Source: an uncultured Roseburia sp.
GTDB taxonomy: Bacteria > Bacillota > Clostridia > Lachnospirales > Lachnospiraceae
Length of the DNA: 31,254 nucleotides
Direction: 5' to 3'
Assembly: GCA_900542495.1 (NCBI GenBank)
Contig: UQNW01000028.1
Location: forward strand, 1-31,254
Positions 23,729 to 31,254 of the stretch are shown one piece after another. The position numbers and the translations under genes were made by a program. Below the pieces are notes generated by a model that was not told where the DNA came from, ran no database searches, and worked only from the letters and a program-made list of their open reading frames with translations. Numbering within the stretch: the first letter of the stretch is position 1; every line of letters starts with the position of its first letter.

Positions 23729-24940
23729 ATGAAAACATTATATTTTGAATGTAAAATGGGAGCTGCCGGAGATATGCTCATGGCTGCCCTTTATGAGATA
23801 TGTGACCAGAAAGATATTTTTTTGCAGACCATGAATGAGGCATTTTCCGGGTATGGGATTCAGATTTTTCCAGAAGAAGCCAAAAAATGTGGGCTTTCCG
23901 GCACGCATATGTGCGTCACCATAAACGGTAAAGAGGAAGTCGTTTCTTCTGATGCTGCCGCCCACCACCATACTCACACTGAACAGAATCATGAGCACGC
24001 ACATCACAGTTACCCGTCAATCCTCGCACAGATTGAACACTTAGAACTTCCAGCACAGGTCAAAGCCGATGCCGCCGCTATCTATCAGCTCATCGGTAAT
24101 GCGGAGGCTTCTGTTCACAATACCACTTTGGAACAGATTCATTTTCATGAAGTCGGCACTTTGGATGCATTGGCAGATGTCTGTGGCTGTGCACTTCTTA
24201 TGTACCTGATCGCACCGGAAAAAATACTGTCTTCCCCTCTCCATGTCGGAAGCGGTTTTGTCAGATGTGCTCACGGCGTACTTCCGGTTCCGGCTCCGGC
24301 GACTACTGAACTTTTAAAGGGACTCCCTTTTTATTCCGGTTCGATCAAAGGCGAATTGCTCACTCCGACCGGTGCTGCCATTCTACGTCATTACGTCGAG
24401 GCTTTTCAGGAAATGCCTGTCATGACTTTGGAACAGACCGGATATGGCATGGGACAAAAAGATTTTGAAACCATCAACTGTGTGCGCGCATTTCTTGGAG
24501 ATGTTGCCACAGGTGACTATGACGATAAGATTTTAAGTATCTCCTGTAATTTAGACGATATGACCGGGGAAGCGATCAGTTTTGCCAGCGAATCTCTTTT
24601 AAACGCCGGTGCACTGGATGTATACACAATTCCAATCCAGATGAAAAAGGGCAGACCGGGAATTATCCTGACCTGTCTCTGTCCTCTGGCGGAAAAAGAA
24701 ACCTTTACACGCCTTTTCTTCCAGCACACTACCACTCGTGGTGTCCGCTATGCAGTTTATGAGCGTGCAAAACTCACTTCCACATTCGAAGTCCATGATA
24801 CTTCTTTTGGAAAAATCCGCATAAAAAAAAGTTCCGGTTATCATGCAATTCATGAAAAACCGGAATTTGAAGACTTAAAGGCAATCGCCCTAAGTCACGG
24901 ATGTTCTTTAGATGACGTCTTAAAACTGTTAAATAAATAA
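23729..24940 (+). CDS. larC: Nickel-pincer cofactor biosynthesis protein LarC
   Basis: A 403-residue CTP-dependent cyclometallase that inserts nickel into the pyridinium bis-thiocarboxylate to make the nickel-pincer nucleotide of lactate racemase and related LarA enzymes. The N-terminal MGAAGDMLMAALYE is the family signature. A histidine-rich stretch, HHHTHTEQNHEHAHH, at about residues 79-93 likely binds nickel. HFHEVGTLDALADV and LTPTGAAILRHY follow, and the second half contains CNLDDMTGE. In some species larC needs a programmed frameshift; here both halves are one continuous frame. AAGGA lies 8 nt before the ATG. larA, larB and larE are not in the window. Confidence 0.93.
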   Translation: MKTLYFECKMGAAGDMLMAALYEICDQKDIFLQTMNEAFSGYGIQIFPEEAKKCGLSGTHMCVTINGKEEVVSSDAAAHHHTHTEQNHEHAHHSYPSILAQIEHLELPAQVKADAAAIYQLIGNAEASVHNTTLEQIHFHEVGTLDALADVCGCALLMYLIAPEKILSSPLHVGSGFVRCAHGVLPVPAPATTELLKGLPFYSGSIKGELLTPTGAAILRHYVEAFQEMPVMTLEQTGYGMGQKDFETINCVRAFLGDVATGDYDDKILSISCNLDDMTGEAISFASESLLNAGALDVYTIPIQMKKGRPGIILTCLCPLAEKETFTRLFFQHTTTRGVRYAVYERAKLTSTFEVHDTSFGKIRIKKSSGYHAIHEKPEFEDLKAIALSHGCSLDDVLKLLNK

Positions 24941-24944
24941 AAAT

Positions 24945-25799
24945 CTATGCATTTGCAGCCTGATTCATATGAGCATAAACCTGTGTCGTGGAAATATCGG
25001 AATGTCCTAATATCTCCTGCACGATCTTTAAATCTGCTCCGCTGCACACCAGATGTGCAGCAAATGAATGGCGCAATATATGCGGTGTGATCTCTGATTC
25101 TATCCCTGCTCTCTTGCCATAAGATTTGATCAGCTTCCAGAATCCCTGACGGCTCATCGCCTCTCCTGCACAATTGGTAAATAACCAGACAGAATTCTCA
25201 TCCTTCACTAACTGCGGACGTCCCTCTCTGATATATCGCACAAGCGTGTCCTTAGCCACTGGTGTAATTGGAATCACACGCTCCTTATGTGCATCCACAC
25301 AAGTAATATATCCGGTAGACAGATCCACATCCGTCAGCTTCAAAGAGATCAGTTCTGAAACACGAATCCCTGTCGCATACAAAAGTTCTAACATCGCTTT
25401 ATCGCGCAGACCTTTTGGTGAATTTTCCTTCGGCTGGGATAACAGACGATCTGTTTCTTCCGTTGTCAAAATACTCGGTGCTTTCTTCTCTACCTTCGGA
25501 GCTTTCAGATTCAAAGCAGGATCTTCACTGATCTTCTGCTCTAACTCCTCATAATGAAAGAACGCTTTCATGGACGCAATGCTTCTAGAGACCGTTGCCG
25601 GCTTAAGCCCGGACTGCTCCTGCTCTATTATATAAGAATTCAGAACCTCAAGGGTAACAGCATCCACCCGGTTCACTCCATGCTCTGTTAAATACAGACT
25701 CATCTTCTTCAAGTCACGTTCATATGATAATTCTGTATTCTCTGAAGTTTGTTTTTCCTGATGAAGATATTGGATAAAATTATGTATATCCTGTTTCAT
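24945..25799 (-). CDS. xerD: Tyrosine site-specific recombinase (XerD-like)
   Basis: A 284-residue recombinase with the SAM-like N-terminal core-binding domain and C-terminal catalytic domain. All catalytic residues are present: R in TGIRVSEL, K in HKERVIPI, H and R in HILRHSFAAH, H in ILGHSD, and the nucleophile Y in QVYAHM. Length matches XerC/XerD, which resolve chromosome dimers at dif. Context (next to SpoIIM- and NudF-like genes, as in other Firmicutes) supports XerD rather than a phage integrase. ATG codons lie at 25805 and 25799; the second fits the AGGT spacing better. Its stop is 4 nt from the convergent larC stop. Confidence 0.88.
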   Translation of the reverse strand: MKQDIHNFIQYLHQEKQTSENTELSYERDLKKMSLYLTEHGVNRVDAVTLEVLNSYIIEQEQSGLKPATVSRSIASMKAFFHYEELEQKISEDPALNLKAPKVEKKAPSILTTEETDRLLSQPKENSPKGLRDKAMLELLYATGIRVSELISLKLTDVDLSTGYITCVDAHKERVIPITPVAKDTLVRYIREGRPQLVKDENSVWLFTNCAGEAMSRQGFWKLIKSYGKRAGIESEITPHILRHSFAAHLVCSGADLKIVQEILGHSDISTTQVYAHMNQAANA

Positions 25800-25850
25800 G
25801 CTCATTACCTGCCCCGATTCTTTTCTCTCAATGTAAACTCTTTCAAGCCG

Positions 25851-25911
25851 AAAAAATACCTCTTTTTCGAGGTATATTCCCTATTATAATGACTCACAAA
25901 TTAAAATGCAA
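25851..25911 (-). promoter_or_regulatory. Promoter with an immediately following terminator-like hairpin, before xerD
   Basis: TTGCAT (complement of 25906-25911), a 17-nt spacer and TATAAT (complement of 25883-25888). A hairpin ATACCTC/GAGGTAT (25856-25862 with 25869-25875) with a T6 run begins about where transcription should start. The hairpin could end the spoIIM transcript, or attenuate or stabilise the xerD transcript. The rest of the 25800-26050 gap shows nothing else. Confidence 0.6.
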
Positions 25912-26050
25912 TCAGTATTTTTGCCCATTTTTCCGGTCTTTTTGCGAAAATACAATATCTCGTTTTTTCTGATCCTTTTTTACCATATCTTGTAATTATT
26001 CATTACAATTTTTTTACAGACATATTACACGATTGTGGTGTTTTTCGCTG

Positions 26051-26542
26051 TTATAACACTTTTTTCAGGAAAAATGGAGAAATATATCCTTCCAGCAGGC
26101 ATCCGATCAGCACCAGTACAAAGCAGAGCAAAATCACTTTTCTGTCCCGCCCCTTTTCAAAAAACACCAAAGCTGTCAGATAGAAAATCCACTGTGGCAG
26201 CATTGCGAAAAGCACAGCCACAATCCCAGCAATGCCCCGCTCCAGCACTGACATTGTGAGAAATATCCCGGTTAAAAACAGAAATAACGAAATGCATATC
26301 TTCGTGAGCATTCTCCGGTCGAACACCACTCCAAGCAGCAGTATCAGGATCATCCCTTTCATACGCCCGAAAAAGAGATACCAGAAATACTGGTCATACG
26401 ACAGATTCCAAAATGTAACTGCTGCCTGATCCCAAAATGAGATCATTCCATATGTATGCAGTAAACTACTGCCAACGCCATTCACAAGTATGATCCCGGC
26501 TACAAAACAGATTGCATAGAGAATAAAACTTTTCCGAATCAT
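26051..26542 (-). CDS. SpoIIM-like membrane protein
   Basis: A 163-residue protein with about four to five hydrophobic segments: an N-terminal helix, one at ILILLLGVV, one at ICISLFLFLTGIFL, one after GIAGIVAVLFAMLPQW, and a last one near CFVLVLIGCLLEGYISPFF. The ending LLEGYISP resembles that of stage II sporulation protein M, which takes part in peptidoglycan hydrolysis during engulfment. The position between a XerD and a NudF-type NUDIX gene matches where spoIIM sits in several Firmicutes. It is shorter than B. subtilis SpoIIM and the central sequence is divergent, so the name is provisional. Confidence 0.6.
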   Translation of the reverse strand: MIRKSFILYAICFVAGIILVNGVGSSLLHTYGMISFWDQAAVTFWNLSYDQYFWYLFFGRMKGMILILLLGVVFDRRMLTKICISLFLFLTGIFLTMSVLERGIAGIVAVLFAMLPQWIFYLTALVFFEKGRDRKVILLCFVLVLIGCLLEGYISPFFLKKVL

Positions 26543-26623
26543 TTTTTCTCACATTCCATTCCTCTGTCTGAAACAAAATGTATGCTTCATTTTTCAGACT
26601 TCATAGGACAATTTTATCTTCCT

Positions 26624-26658
26624 AATAATCTATGCTTTCCAGAATAATCTATGCTTTC
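26624..26658. repeat. Two tandem 16-bp direct repeats
   Basis: AATAATCTATGCTTTC occurs at 26624-26639 and 26643-26658, a 19-bp period, in the 140-nt gap between the NUDIX and SpoIIM-like genes. Nearby, GTCTGAAA and TTTCAGAC (about 26565-26600) form an inverted repeat. No promoter or terminator is clear. Confidence 0.6.
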
Positions 26659-26682
26659 TCTGTCGGGATTTAAAATCAGTTT

Positions 26683-27237
26683 TTACGTTCTGCGTTCCTT
26701 ATTCAGCAGATTCTTATAAGCAAGGATTGCTGAAACCGTCTTGGAATCCTGAATTTTTCCTGCATAAATCATTTCACACAATTCATCGACATCATGTGCC
26801 TCGACATCAATCGCTTCTCCCTCATCTAAATGCTGTTCACTTTTTACCAAATCTTTTGCGAGATAGACGTCAATAAACTCATCACAAAATGCGACCGTAG
26901 TTCTTAACGAGATCAGAAAAGAAAGATTTTCACTCCGATATCCGGTCTCCTCTTCTAACTCCCGCGCCGCACATACTTTTGTGTCCTCTGTCACACTGTC
27001 TCTTGCCCCCGCAGGAATTTCTAACGTCATACGTTCTAAAGCATTCCTGTATTGCCGTACCATTAACAGTTTTCCGTCCTCACGCACTGCAACTACCGCA
27101 GCCGCTCCCTTTCTGTGTGAGACAAAATCCCACTCCTCTGTCTTGCCGTTTGGGAGTTCCATTGTATCCTTATAAATATCTAAAATCGTGCCCTTCAGCA
27201 TTAATTCCCGTTTAATTCTTTTTGCATGCTCACTCAT
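26683..27237 (-). CDS. NUDIX hydrolase, ADP-ribose pyrophosphatase type
   Basis: A 184-residue enzyme that hydrolyses ADP-ribose to AMP and ribose 5-phosphate. The NUDIX box reads GARDSVTEDTKVCAARELEEETGY: the E-x7-RELEEETG part is perfect, but there is one residue more than usual between the first glycine and the first glutamate. LEIPAGARD and, downstream, FCDEFIDVYLAKDL match the NudF subfamily. GAGGG lies before the ATG. It is upstream of the SpoIIM-like gene in the same direction and may be read together with it. Confidence 0.88.
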   Translation of the reverse strand: MSEHAKRIKRELMLKGTILDIYKDTMELPNGKTEEWDFVSHRKGAAAVVAVREDGKLLMVRQYRNALERMTLEIPAGARDSVTEDTKVCAARELEEETGYRSENLSFLISLRTTVAFCDEFIDVYLAKDLVKSEQHLDEGEAIDVEAHDVDELCEMIYAGKIQDSKTVSAILAYKNLLNKERRT

Positions 27238-27342
27238 TCTTTTTCCCTCACATTCATCATTTTATTTCGTATCTGCGCATCAGTCGCATCCTAACGAAGT
27301 TTCTTATACAACAGGGAATTCCAACGAAATATCCTGTTACAT

Positions 27343-27389
27343 AAAAAAGAAGATCCGAAACAGGATCAACCTCTTCGAATCTTCTTTTA
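27343..27389 (-). terminator. Intrinsic terminator after rny
   Basis: On the minus strand AAAAGAAGAT-TCGAA pairs with TTCGG-ATCTTCTTTT around a 14-nt loop and ends in a T-run. It lies 17 nt past the RNase Y stop codon. Confidence 0.85.
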
Positions 27390-27405
27390 TGCTCTCTTTG
27401 TCAAG

Positions 27406-28953
27406 CTATTTCGCAAAGTCCGTAACACGTGACTCGCGAATTACATTTACTTTAATCTGTCCTGGGTATTCCAATTCAGACTCGATCTGTTTTGCAATAT
27501 CTCTTGCTAACAATACCATATCTGCATCACTGATCTGTTCTGGAACAACCATAATTCGAATCTCTCTACCTGCCTGAATAGCAAATGATTTTTCTACTCC
27601 CTTAAATCCGTTTGAAATGTCTTCTAACTGTTTTAATCTGTTGGTATAAGTATCAAGTGTCTCTCTTCTTGCACCAGGTCTTGCCGCACTGATCGTATCA
27701 GCAGCCTGTACAATACATGCAATCAAAGACTCAGGCTCTACATCACCATGATGAGCCTCAACTGCATTGATAATAATTGGAGATTCTTTGTATTTTCTAC
27801 ACAAATCAACACCAATCTGAATATGAGATCCTTCCATATCATGATCCACAGATTTACCAATATCATGTAAAAGACCTGCACGCTTTGCAGTTCTTACATC
27901 TACACCAATTTCCGCCGCTAATAATCCGGAAAGCTGTGCTACTTCGATAGAATGTTTTAACGCATTCTGTCCGTAACTTGTCCTGAACTTCATTCTACCA
28001 AGTAAACGAACGAGTTCCGGATGAATTCCGTGAACACCAACTTCTAATGTTGCTGCTTCACCTTCCTCACGGATCATTGTCTCGACTTCTTTTTGTGCCT
28101 TTTCTACCATTTCTTCGATTCTAGCCGGATGAATACGTCCGTCTACAATCAATTTTTCCAAAGCAATGCGGGCAACTTCTCTTCTGATAGGATCAAATCC
28201 GGATAAAATTACTGCCTCCGGTGTATCATCTATGATCAGATCCACACCAGTCATCGTCTCTAATGTACGAATATTACGTCCTTCTCGTCCGATGATTCTA
28301 CCTTTCATTTCATCATTCGGAAGCTGAACAACAGAAATTGTTGTCTCTGCCACATGGTCAGCTGCACATTTCTGAATAGCTGTTACCACATAATCCTTAG
28401 CTTTCTTATCAGCCTCTTCCTTTGCCTTGTTTTCCATTTCTTTGATTAATTTTGCGGTATCAAGTTTAACATCTTCTTCAACGGTTTTTAAGAGATATTC
28501 CTTTGCTTGTTCGGAGGTTAATCCAGAGATTCTTTCCAGTTCCTGTAAACGCTCTTCGTTGAGCTTTGCAATCTGAGCTTTCTGCTTGTTGATTTCTTCT
28601 TCTTTTGCAGCAAAACCGGCTTCGCGTCTCTCAATGGATTCTAACTTCTTGTCTAAGTTTTCTTCCTTCTGTACGACTCTGCGTTCACTACGCTGAATCT
28701 CTGCTCTGCGCTCTTTCACTTCTTTGTCCAGGTCATTCTTGACTTTAATGGACTCTTCTTTCGCTTCGAGCATTGCTTCACGCTTTTTGGTTTCTGCTGC
28801 CTTTACTGCTTCATCAATGATCTCACGCGCTCTATCTTCCGCGTTACCAATCTTCGCATTCGCTACGTTCTTGTGGTAAGCAGTTGTGATAAAGTAAGTC
28901 AGAACCGCAGTAACAATAAGTGTTATAACAACAGCGATCACTATCTGCAGCAC
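27406..28953 (-). CDS. rny: Ribonuclease Y
   Basis: A 515-residue membrane-anchored endoribonuclease that starts mRNA decay in Firmicutes. Residues 2-22 are an N-terminal membrane helix, about 35-150 form a long charged coiled coil, GRIIGREGRN (218-227) is the KH domain, and the HD metal pair H363-D364 lies in LLHDIGKSVDHD. The length matches the family (about 510-520). It starts with GTG (complement of 28951-28953) behind a strong AAAGGAGG. It has its own promoter at 29037-29065 and a terminator, so it is probably a single-gene transcript with some read-through from recX. Confidence 0.97.
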   Translation of the reverse strand: MLQIVIAVVITLIVTAVLTYFITTAYHKNVANAKIGNAEDRAREIIDEAVKAAETKKREAMLEAKEESIKVKNDLDKEVKERRAEIQRSERRVVQKEENLDKKLESIERREAGFAAKEEEINKQKAQIAKLNEERLQELERISGLTSEQAKEYLLKTVEEDVKLDTAKLIKEMENKAKEEADKKAKDYVVTAIQKCAADHVAETTISVVQLPNDEMKGRIIGREGRNIRTLETMTGVDLIIDDTPEAVILSGFDPIRREVARIALEKLIVDGRIHPARIEEMVEKAQKEVETMIREEGEAATLEVGVHGIHPELVRLLGRMKFRTSYGQNALKHSIEVAQLSGLLAAEIGVDVRTAKRAGLLHDIGKSVDHDMEGSHIQIGVDLCRKYKESPIIINAVEAHHGDVEPESLIACIVQAADTISAARPGARRETLDTYTNRLKQLEDISNGFKGVEKSFAIQAGREIRIMVVPEQISDADMVLLARDIAKQIESELEYPGQIKVNVIRESRVTDFAK

Positions 28954-29036
28954 AGGAGCACCTCCTTTATGAAATTTTCATTGTACATATAACATATAAT
29001 TAGATTAATTTTTCTGTCATAATTAACAACAGATTA

Positions 29037-29065
29037 ATTTTATTCTATTTTTCTAGTTATGTCAA
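29037..29065 (-). promoter_or_regulatory. Promoter of rny
   Basis: TTGACA (complement of 29060-29065), a 17-nt spacer and TAAAAT (complement of 29037-29042), about 75 nt before the rny start. The remainder of the 28954-29180 gap is AT-rich with no other recognisable feature. Confidence 0.7.
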
Positions 29066-29180
29066 GTGAATTACTGTTCAATATGCATAATATTGAATGT
29101 CTCAAAAATAAGAATACAACATATTGTACAAATTTGTCGTATTTTCTCTGGAACAAACCGTCTCTTTTTTGCCAGATCCG

Positions 29181-29789
29181 CTACCATTCCCGGCGCATCA
29201 CATGAAGGATGTCACTGCTTTGAAATCCTCTTCGAAGCAGGAACTGGTAATTCTTCCGCTGCTCCGCGGTATCCGCATTTTCGAAGCTATAGCGTCTCTT
29301 CTGCAGTAATTCCAGTATCTTATTCTGATCATCTGAAACATACTCTTCCTCTAACGCTTCCTCGATCACATCTCTTGCGATTCCTTTTGCCTGCAGTTCG
29401 AGTTTCAGCTTCTGTCTGCTTTTCTTCTCCTGACGATACCGGATATAAGCAGATGCATAGCGGAAATCATCAATGTAGTGGTATCTTTTCACATAGGAAA
29501 TAGCAGATTCAATACAGACCTCCGGATATCCGTTCTCCTTCAGTTTATCATAAAGCTGTCGTTCCGTCCGATCCTGCCTTTCTAACAGATGCATGGCTCT
29601 TTTGATTGCACGCTGTCCTAGGATTTCATCTATGATCTTATGATAGACCTCGTCCGTGATCACGCAGCCTTCCTGTATTCCAAGCTTCCGGATCTCTCCT
29701 TTATAAAGAATGACCTCTGATCCATCCTCAAACCGGATTCTGGCTTTTCCTTTTTCCAAAGGGATCACAGATGTCACCTGCACATCCAT
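29181..29789 (-). CDS. recX: Regulatory protein RecX
   Basis: A 202-residue helical protein that binds RecA filaments and limits their extension. Repeated three-helix units are visible: ALHLLERQDRTERQLYDKL-type in the first (LLERQDRTERQLYDKLKENG), YHYIDDFRYASAYIRYRQ in the second and KLELQAKGIARDVIEEAL in the third. An N-terminal beta segment rich in V, I and K precedes them, as in longer Firmicutes RecX. It begins 2 nt after the recA stop, so it is translationally linked to recA and shares its SOS-controlled promoter. Confidence 0.93.
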   Translation of the reverse strand: MDVQVTSVIPLEKGKARIRFEDGSEVILYKGEIRKLGIQEGCVITDEVYHKIIDEILGQRAIKRAMHLLERQDRTERQLYDKLKENGYPEVCIESAISYVKRYHYIDDFRYASAYIRYRQEKKSRQKLKLELQAKGIARDVIEEALEEEYVSDDQNKILELLQKRRYSFENADTAEQRKNYQFLLRRGFQSSDILHVMRREW

Positions 29790-29791
29790 GC

Positions 29792-30844
29792 TTATTCTTC
29801 ACCCTCTAATACTTCCGGTTTTTCCACAGCATCAGCTTCCTCTGCTGTTCCGTCTAACTGGAACTTTGCTCTGACTTTTGCCTCTACTTCTTCACATACC
29901 AGTGGATTTTCTCTCAGATATGCCTTCGCATTCTCACGTCCCTGACCAATCTTGTCTCCATTGTAAGCATACCACGCACCAGACTTCACGATAATACCGC
30001 AGTCTGACGCAAGATCTAAGATATCTCCCTCTTTGGAAATACCTTTTCCAAACATAATATCAAATTCTGCCTCTTTGAATGGAGGTGCTACTTTATTCTT
30101 TACGATCTTCACACGGGTACGGTTTCCGACAACCTCTCCTGCCTGTTTCAGCGACTCGATCCTACGGACATCCATACGGACAGATGAGTAGAACTTAAGC
30201 GCTCGACCACCTGTAGTTGTCTCCGGATTTCCGAACATGATTCCTACTTTTTCACGCAGCTGGTTGATAAAAATAACAATACAGTTGGATTTGCTGATAA
30301 CTGCTGTCAATTTACGAAGTGCCTGACTCATAAGTCTTGCCTGAAGTCCCACGTGGGAATCTCCCATATCACCGTCGATCTCTGCCTTCGGAACAAGCGC
30401 TGCAACAGAGTCCACGATCACAATATCCACTGCTCCGGAACGAACCATTGTCTCTGTGATCTCAAGTGCCTGCTCTCCGCAGTCCGGCTGTGAAATATAT
30501 AATTCGTCGATGTTAACACCGATATTCTTGGCATATGCCGGATCAAGCGCATGCTCTGCATCAATGAAACCAGCGATTCCTCCACGCTTCTGCACCTCTG
30601 CAACCGCATGCAGCGCAACAGTCGTCTTACCACTGGATTCCGGTCCATAGATCTCAATGATTCTTCCCTTCGGAAGTCCTCCAAGACCAAGTGCTATATC
30701 AAGGCTCAAAGAACCTGTCGGGATAGTCTCAACGTTCATATGTGCTGAATTGTCACCCAGCTTCATAATAGATCCTTTACCATACTGCTTCTCGATCTGT
30801 GAAATCGCAGCATCCAATGCTTTCAATTTATCTTCTTTTGCCAT
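29792..30844 (-). CDS. recA: Recombinase RecA
   Basis: A 350-residue ATPase for strand exchange and SOS induction. Walker A GPESSGKT lies at 67-74, followed by FIDAEHALDP, Walker B IVIVDSVAALVP, the loop L1 segment GDSHVGLQARLMSQALRKLT and the L2 segment INQLREKVGIMFGNPETTTGG. The acidic tail ends in VLEGEE. GGAGG lies 7 nt before the ATG. It is followed at once by recX. The upstream region holds a consensus promoter and an SOS box. Confidence 0.99.
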   Translation of the reverse strand: MAKEDKLKALDAAISQIEKQYGKGSIMKLGDNSAHMNVETIPTGSLSLDIALGLGGLPKGRIIEIYGPESSGKTTVALHAVAEVQKRGGIAGFIDAEHALDPAYAKNIGVNIDELYISQPDCGEQALEITETMVRSGAVDIVIVDSVAALVPKAEIDGDMGDSHVGLQARLMSQALRKLTAVISKSNCIVIFINQLREKVGIMFGNPETTTGGRALKFYSSVRMDVRRIESLKQAGEVVGNRTRVKIVKNKVAPPFKEAEFDIMFGKGISKEGDILDLASDCGIIVKSGAWYAYNGDKIGQGRENAKAYLRENPLVCEEVEAKVRAKFQLDGTAEEADAVEKPEVLEGEE

Positions 30845-30860
30845 TTTCTTTCCTCCAATA

Positions 30861-30874
30861 CGAACTTATGTTCG
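30861..30874. promoter_or_regulatory. LexA (SOS) box of recA
   Basis: CGAACTTATGTTCG is a perfect CGAAC-N4-GTTCG palindrome, the Gram-positive LexA/DinR consensus. It lies between the predicted recA transcription start and its ribosome binding site, where LexA would block elongation or initiation. Confidence 0.92.
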
Positions 30875-30887
30875 TTTTCTTGTTCTT

Positions 30888-30916
30888 ATAGTATTATACT
30901 TTCCTTCAATTGTCAA
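30888..30916 (-). promoter_or_regulatory. Promoter of recA-recX
   Basis: TTGACA (complement of 30911-30916), a 17-nt spacer and TACTAT (complement of 30888-30893). The start point would be near 30881, just ahead of the SOS box. Confidence 0.75.
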
Positions 30917-31181
30917 CTATGAACATGAAACATTTTTTGCACATATTCCTTCTTCTGTCCTGTCTGCGCAATGCATGAATCATTCTGTTGTTTTATCTTT
31001 TCTGGATTCCATGCCGATCCGGCTGAAATGTTTTTACCGGTAATGATACCTTACCCTCATAGTACGATCTGTTACATTTTTGATAAAAAAGATTCTGTTA
31101 TCTGCAAGATTGACTGTAACCGATATAGATAAGTTTGTCAAGAATTTTTGTCTGAAATGTTTTTGTTATAAATGCATTGTG
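30917..31181. other. Intergenic region without recognisable genes
   Basis: About 265 nt between the recA promoter and the putative IS left end. It is AT-rich, with no open frame with a ribosome binding site, no tRNA-like fold and no clear terminator on either strand. Confidence 0.6.
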
Positions 31182-31254
31182 GTTACTGTTCAGACAGCAA
31201 GTCGCGACCACCCCTACAAGGGGTGGCTCGAGATGCGGGCTATAAGCCCTTGTT
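31182..31254 (+). mobile_element. Probable left end of a second IS200/IS605-type element
   Basis: Two consecutive short hairpins, CCACCCCT-aca-AGGGGTGG (31208-31226) and GGGCT-ata-AGCCC (31237-31249), resemble the subterminal structures of clostridial IS200/IS605 left ends. The element would continue beyond the window in the same orientation as the copy at 1-135. The exact boundary is uncertain: 31182-31197 is GTTACTGTTCAGACAG, similar to 13212-13227, and may be host sequence. Confidence 0.5.

Noticed and set aside
23729..24940. Programmed frameshift in larC
   Set aside because: Both halves are encoded in one continuous frame of normal length.
24945..25799. Phage or integrative-element integrase
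   Set aside because: Size, complete catalytic set and the SpoIIM/NUDIX neighbourhood point to the housekeeping XerD; no att-like repeats or phage genes are nearby.
1..31254. The whole window as a composite transposon between two same-orientation IS605 ends
   Set aside because: The interval holds core genes (recA, rny, xerD), and IS200/IS605 elements do not normally mobilise such segments; most likely two independent insertions.

Overview
The window looks like chromosomal DNA of a gut Lachnospiraceae (Roseburia/Agathobacter-like). This is inferred from the recA-recX-RNase Y-NUDIX-SpoIIM-XerD gene run, a T-box leader, clostridial-type promoters and a CGAAC-N4-GTTCG SOS box; no rRNA or tRNA is present to confirm it. 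Almost all genes lie on the minus strand.

Layout, left to right. (1) 1-135 is the right end of an IS200/IS605 element (TnpB C-terminus plus end hairpin), inserted in an HxlR-type regulator gene of which only the last 46 codons remain. (2) 341-3392 holds a flavodoxin, the C-terminal remnant of a GNAT acetyltransferase, an L-asparaginase and a threonine-aldolase-like PLP enzyme. (3) 3417-8658 is a tryptophan operon in decay. Promoter and T-box leader look intact, but trpE is absent, trpG is reduced to its last 31 codons, and trpD has lost its glycine-rich PRPP loop and is frameshifted. trpC, trpF, trpB and trpA look intact. (4) 8666-13097 is a selenium locus: selD, yedF, yqeB and a cysteine-desulfurase/YqeC fusion. 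This set is known to accompany selenium-dependent molybdenum hydroxylases. (5) 13183-14636 is an unrecognised membrane-anchored protein behind a hairpin-rich leader. (6) 14667-23651 is a galactoside-utilisation operon: TetR regulator, GH2 beta-galactosidase, a GT-B-like protein of unknown function, a GPH-family sugar transporter and a GH36 alpha-galactosidase, with operator-like repeats at the promoter. (7) 23669-24940 is larC (nickel-pincer cofactor). (8) 24945-30916 is the housekeeping block xerD, spoIIM-like, nudF-like, rny, recX, recA. (9) From about 31182 the left end of a second IS200/IS605-type element appears to begin.

Two copies of a roughly 235-bp intergenic element (7873-8111 and 17101-17334, opposite orientation) share terminal inverted repeats and a central palindrome with compensatory differences. 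Both lie inside minus-strand operons. This element and the decayed but still T-box-controlled trp operon are the most notable things in the window.
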